7,998 nt of DNA from Bacteroidota bacterium. GTDB lineage: Bacteria; Spirochaetota; Spirochaetia; JABMQR01. Location: contig JABMQR010000286.1 in assembly GCA_013202335.1 (NCBI GenBank), forward strand, positions 1-7,998, in the 5' to 3' direction. The notes beneath the pieces are model-generated. The model saw nothing but the letters and a program-made list of their open reading frames with translations, did not search any database and had not been told where the DNA came from. Positions within the stretch are counted from its first letter, which is position 1; every line of letters begins with the position of its first letter. Positions 5,365-7,998 of the stretch are shown here, in pieces. Both the position numbers and the translations under genes were made by a program.

Positions 5365-6843
5365 ATGCAAAGACCAAATATACTGTGGTACTGCACTGAT
5401 CAGCAACGATATGATACTATTAATGTAATGGGTTTCCATGAAGCACAAACACCTCGTCTGAACGAATTGATACACCGTGGTATTGCATTTTCCCAGGCAT
5501 ATACCCAATCGCCAATATGTACACCTAGCAGGGCATCATTTCTCACTGGAAGATATCCTGCTTCACACCATGTACACAGAAATGGGAATGATAAATTTCC
5601 GGAAAACGAAACTCTGGTAACAAAAATACTTGCAAATAATGGGTATGATTGTGGACTTATTGGTAAATTACATCTTGCCGGAGCTCAATTTGAGAGAGAA
5701 CAGCGCTCAGATGATGGATACAGATTTTATGAATGGAGCCATCACCCATATCCTGATATCAAAGGTAATGAGTTTATTGAGTGGCTTCAGAATGAAAAGG
5801 GTCAGGATGTGGATGCCCTATTTGAAGATATATCAGGTTCTTATGGTGTCGGATTGCCGGAAGAATTGCACCAGACAACTTGGTGTACGGAAAAAGCTAT
5901 CGATTTTATAGGACAGGATAGAGATACTCCATGGATGCTGAGTATTAATCCATTCAGTCCACATCCAACCTTCCATCCGCCTAAAGAATATCTTGATCGA
6001 TATAATACAGAGAATATTGCATATCCCTTGTTTCGTGAATCTGATCTGGTCAGACAAGAGAACTTTCTAGATATTGACCAGCAGACAATTCATGCAGTCA
6101 ATCCATATGAAAATGCTCCTAATGGACAAGATATGGATCTCTCAAAGGATATGCTGGCTTCAATTGCGCCTAACCACTATGAGGCTAAGTTATTGAGAGC
6201 CTGTTACTACGCTGAGATTGAATTGATAGATACTCAATTCGGTAGAATCGTAGATTACTTGGAAGAGCTTGGGCAGTTGGATAATACAATAATAATTTTT
6301 TCCAGTGACCATGGAGAATTATTAGGGGATCACGGTCTATTGTTTAAAGGGTGTAGATTTTTTGAAGCATTGGTCCACGTCCCATTAATAATTTCATGGC
6401 CGCATAAATGGTTGTCTGGTTCAATATCGCAAGCCCTTGTTGAATCAATTGACATTGCCCCCACAGTACTTGAGGCAGTTGGAATAGATGTTCCATATTA
6501 TATGCAGGGTAAATCTCTTTGCCGGTTATTAACTGGGGAAAGTGATTTACATACACATAAGAAGCATGTGATTTGCGAATACAATGATGCGATGGGACAG
6601 GGGACAACAGCAAATGCCCATTATGGATCGCATGGAACAATGGTTTTTAATGGTAAATATAAATCTATCATTTATCATAATCACCAGAAAGGCGAAATTT
6701 TCGATCTGGAAAATGATCCAGGCGAGTTTAATAATCTATGGGATGAAATGGATTCTCAGGAAAAACTTTCAATTATTCAATACCACATGGATTCGATTAT
6801 GCATACAAGTTCTGCAGGCATTCACCGAATAAAAGAATACTAA
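5365..6843 (+). CDS. Cytoplasmic Cys-type sulfatase
   Basis: This is a type-I sulfatase (alkaline phosphatase superfamily) expected to hydrolyse a sulfate ester, probably on a sugar. The maturation motif CTPSR is at 52-56, with Cys52 the predicted formylglycine precursor, in SPICTPSRASFLTGRYP. Other active-site elements are complete: metal ligand Asp12 (CTDQQRYD), Lys100 and His102 (GKLHLAG), His200 (SPHPTFHPP), Asp315 and His316 (SSDHGELLGDHG), and Lys328 (LFKG). The 492-residue length is normal. The first strand of the fold (RPNILWYCTDQQ) starts at residue 3 with no signal peptide, so the enzyme should act in the cytoplasm on imported substrate. AAAGGAG (5349-5355), inside the end of the permease gene, lies 9 nt upstream, and the intergenic gap is 6 nt. 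A maturase (anSME or FGE) is required but absent here. Substrate and subfamily are not determinable by eye. Confidence 0.93.
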   Translation: MQRPNILWYCTDQQRYDTINVMGFHEAQTPRLNELIHRGIAFSQAYTQSPICTPSRASFLTGRYPASHHVHRNGNDKFPENETLVTKILANNGYDCGLIGKLHLAGAQFEREQRSDDGYRFYEWSHHPYPDIKGNEFIEWLQNEKGQDVDALFEDISGSYGVGLPEELHQTTWCTEKAIDFIGQDRDTPWMLSINPFSPHPTFHPPKEYLDRYNTENIAYPLFRESDLVRQENFLDIDQQTIHAVNPYENAPNGQDMDLSKDMLASIAPNHYEAKLLRACYYAEIELIDTQFGRIVDYLEELGQLDNTIIIFSSDHGELLGDHGLLFKGCRFFEALVHVPLIISWPHKWLSGSISQALVESIDIAPTVLEAVGIDVPYYMQGKSLCRLLTGESDLHTHKKHVICEYNDAMGQGTTANAHYGSHGTMVFNGKYKSIIYHNHQKGEIFDLENDPGEFNNLWDEMDSQEKLSIIQYHMDSIMHTSSAGIHRIKEY

Positions 6844-6863
6844 AAACTGATTGTAGAATGAAT

Positions 6864-6898
6864 ATGGATTGACCAACCTGCAAGTTGGGTATATCCAT
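6864..6898 (+). other. Intercistronic hairpin between sulfatase and dehydrogenase
   Basis: ATGGAT (6864-6869) pairs with ATCCAT (6893-6898). After a 2x2 internal loop, ACCAAC (6872-6877) pairs with GTTGG plus T (6884-6890) with one bulged G, leaving a CTGCAA loop. GCCCTAAAAAAATT follows, so there is no U-tract and this is not a convincing terminator on the + strand. It may modulate stability or partial read-through between the two genes. The gap from 6844 to 6929 contains nothing else I can support apart from the dehydrogenase ribosome-binding site (6916-6922). Confidence 0.45.
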
Positions 6899-6929
6899 GC
6901 CCTAAAAAAATTCCATAAGGAGTACTCCA

Positions 6930-7904
6930 GTGAGAGGATATGCGATCATAAACCCAGGTGTGTTTGAGAAAGTTGAATTGAATGAAAAAGAATATTTTGA
7001 ACCTGGTCCAGGTTGGGTTACGGTTCAAGTGGTCAACAGTGGTATTTGCGGGACTGACCTGCATATTTACAAAGGAGAATATCTTGGTAGTTATCCAATT
7101 ATCCCAGGCCATGAATTCTCAGAAAAGATTGTAGCTGTTGGTCAAGGTGTTTCACGTGTGAGAATAGGTGATCGTATAGCAGTTGAACCAAATATTTCTT
7201 GTGGAATATGTGCAGCATGTCTTAAGAACCGGCAGCACTTTTGTGATAACTGGCAGGCAGTTGGAGTTACCCTGCCGGGAGGGATGGCTACTCATGTTAA
7301 AGTACCCCAGGAAGCTGTGTTCAAAATAGGACACCTTTCATTCCGTAGTGCGGCATGGGTTGAACCATTATCCTGTGTTCTCCATGGAGTAGATAGGCTG
7401 CATTTTGTGGCAGGCAGCAGGATTCTGCTGATAGGGGCAGGCCCAATAGGTTTGTTATTATATCGTGTTTTGTCAGTATATGGGGCAGCTGAAATTGTTA
7501 TGATTGAGCATAACTCAGAACGTGTGAACTATGCAGAGAATCATGGTGTAAAACAGATCAGAAAAAACTTGACTGATTTGAACAGTAAAGATTATGATAT
7601 TGTAGTAGATGCAACTGGAGCTGTGTCAGTTCTTGAACAGACTCTGGATTTTGTACGGCCTTCCGGACAGATTCTGTTTTTCGGTGTCCCTCAAAAAGAG
7701 GCCGAGATGAAACTGCAACCATTCAAAATCTTTGAGAAAGAAATTTCAATAATCGGGTCCTTTACTTCACTTAGAAAAACTCAACAATCGATCGACTTGA
7801 TGCTGCATAAGAAATTAGTAGTAGAGGACTTGATTTCACATACTTTTAAACTTGATTCGATTCGGGATGCTTTTGAATTACCCAAATTCCTGCCCAAGTT
7901 ATAA
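6930..7904 (+). CDS. Zinc-dependent medium-chain alcohol/polyol dehydrogenase
   Basis: This is a cytoplasmic NAD-linked oxidoreductase of the sorbitol/threonine-dehydrogenase group. Catalytic zinc ligands are Cys40 (GICGTDLHIYKG), His61-Glu62 (PGHEF) and Glu145 (VEPLSC). The structural zinc lobe is Cys91, Cys94, Cys97 and Cys105 (CGICAACLKNRQHFC). The Rossmann motif GAGPIG is at 169-174, with acidic Glu193 at the end of the second strand, which favours NAD over NADP. GTG is the start: TAAGGAG (6916-6922) lies 7 nt upstream and the protein begins RGYAIINPG, the normal first strand. At 324 residues it is somewhat short, and the end (AFELPKFLPKL) departs from the family pattern; a one-base shift would restore a more typical tail ending at 7926. 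In this operon it probably oxidises the desulfated sugar, alditol or aldonate. The exact substrate is unknown. Confidence 0.9.
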   Translation: MRGYAIINPGVFEKVELNEKEYFEPGPGWVTVQVVNSGICGTDLHIYKGEYLGSYPIIPGHEFSEKIVAVGQGVSRVRIGDRIAVEPNISCGICAACLKNRQHFCDNWQAVGVTLPGGMATHVKVPQEAVFKIGHLSFRSAAWVEPLSCVLHGVDRLHFVAGSRILLIGAGPIGLLLYRVLSVYGAAEIVMIEHNSERVNYAENHGVKQIRKNLTDLNSKDYDIVVDATGAVSVLEQTLDFVRPSGQILFFGVPQKEAEMKLQPFKIFEKEISIIGSFTSLRKTQQSIDLMLHKKLVVEDLISHTFKLDSIRDAFELPKFLPKL

Positions 7905-7945
7905 CATGGTAAACCAAAAATGGTAAAAATCAGCAATTAAAGCCT

Positions 7946-7979
7946 CTGTAAATCTGCTTTTACGGTATATTCTTTTTCT
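7946..7979 (+). terminator. Weak terminator-like hairpin after the dehydrogenase
   Basis: CTGTAAA (7946-7952) and TTTACGG (7959-7965) can form a 7-bp stem with one U-G pair and a TCTGCT loop, followed by TATATTCTTTTTCT. The stem is AT-rich and the T-tract is offset by several bases, so support is weak. The remaining sequence to the window end (7905-7945 and 7980-7998) shows no gene or clear signal. The closing ATG (7996-7998) has no evident ribosome-binding site. Confidence 0.25.
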
Positions 7980-7998
7980 CTTACATGTTAAAATTATG

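Noticed and set aside
4698..5396. 232-codon open frame on the - strand
   Set aside because: It lies fully antisense to the MalG-type permease and the sulfatase start, both of which have intact family motifs. Its translation shows no recognisable domain and looks like a complement of hydrophobic codons.
5630..5911. 93-codon + strand frame inside the sulfatase
   Set aside because: It is out of frame with a complete sulfatase whose catalytic residues span the same bases. It has no convincing ribosome-binding site.
6344..6640. 98-codon - strand frame within the sulfatase
   Set aside because: It is antisense to the conserved SSDHGELLGDHG region of the sulfatase and has no recognisable product.
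6840..7112. 90-codon - strand frame across the sulfatase-dehydrogenase gap
   Set aside because: It overlaps the dehydrogenase catalytic-zinc region in antisense and shows no protein motif.
1..7998. CRISPR array, tRNA, rRNA, transposase or phage genes
   Set aside because: I saw no regularly spaced repeats, no tRNA-like cloverleaf or rRNA segments, and no transposase, integrase or phage-like coding region.

Overview
The window is AT-rich bacterial DNA. It carries one carbohydrate-uptake locus, with every complete gene on the + strand. I infer a diderm anaerobe, most likely a spirochaete of the Sphaerochaeta/Treponema kind. The solute-binding protein has a signal-peptidase-I leader with no lipobox cysteine (cleavage around TAA|GG), whereas Gram-positive binding proteins are nearly always lipoproteins. 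The style 'short hydrophobic leader, then AGG-S-acidic residues' is common in spirochaete binding proteins. This assignment rests on protein style only.

Layout. Positions 1-75 look like the tail of an unidentified upstream gene, followed at once by a GC-rich terminator-like hairpin (76-109). Positions 108-277 hold a promoter whose -35 overlaps a perfect 12-bp palindrome, then a leader of about 135 nt with further palindromes. Next is a large regulator (278-2017): a cytoplasmic sugar-binding-protein-like sensor joined through a helical linker to an AraC-type DNA-binding domain. The 156-bp gap after it (2018-2173) is dense with signals. It has a tandem 12-bp direct repeat with a 20-bp period, a near-consensus promoter (TTGAAA-N17-TATAAT), and three CCCTG half-sites that bracket the -10 and form a hairpin near the expected mRNA 5' end.

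From that promoter run a family-1 extracellular solute-binding protein (2174-3538), two ABC permeases of the MalF and MalG type (3647-4516 and 4513-5358, overlapping by ATGA), a Cys-type sulfatase with no signal peptide (5365-6843), and a zinc-dependent medium-chain dehydrogenase (6930-7904). The two larger gaps (3539-3646 and 6844-6929) each hold a hairpin without a U-tract. These look more like mRNA-stabilising or processing elements than terminators.

How the genes may work together (inference): the regulator senses a sugar-like ligand in the cytoplasm and activates the operon. The binding protein and permeases import a small sulfated sugar intact. The sulfatase removes the sulfate inside the cell, and the dehydrogenase oxidises the sugar, sugar alcohol or aldonate that results. 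The transporter ATPase and the sulfatase-maturing enzyme are not in the window and must be encoded elsewhere. The families are all known. What is unusual is import of an ester sulfate before desulfation, together with the regulatory architecture. The substrate cannot be named from this sequence.
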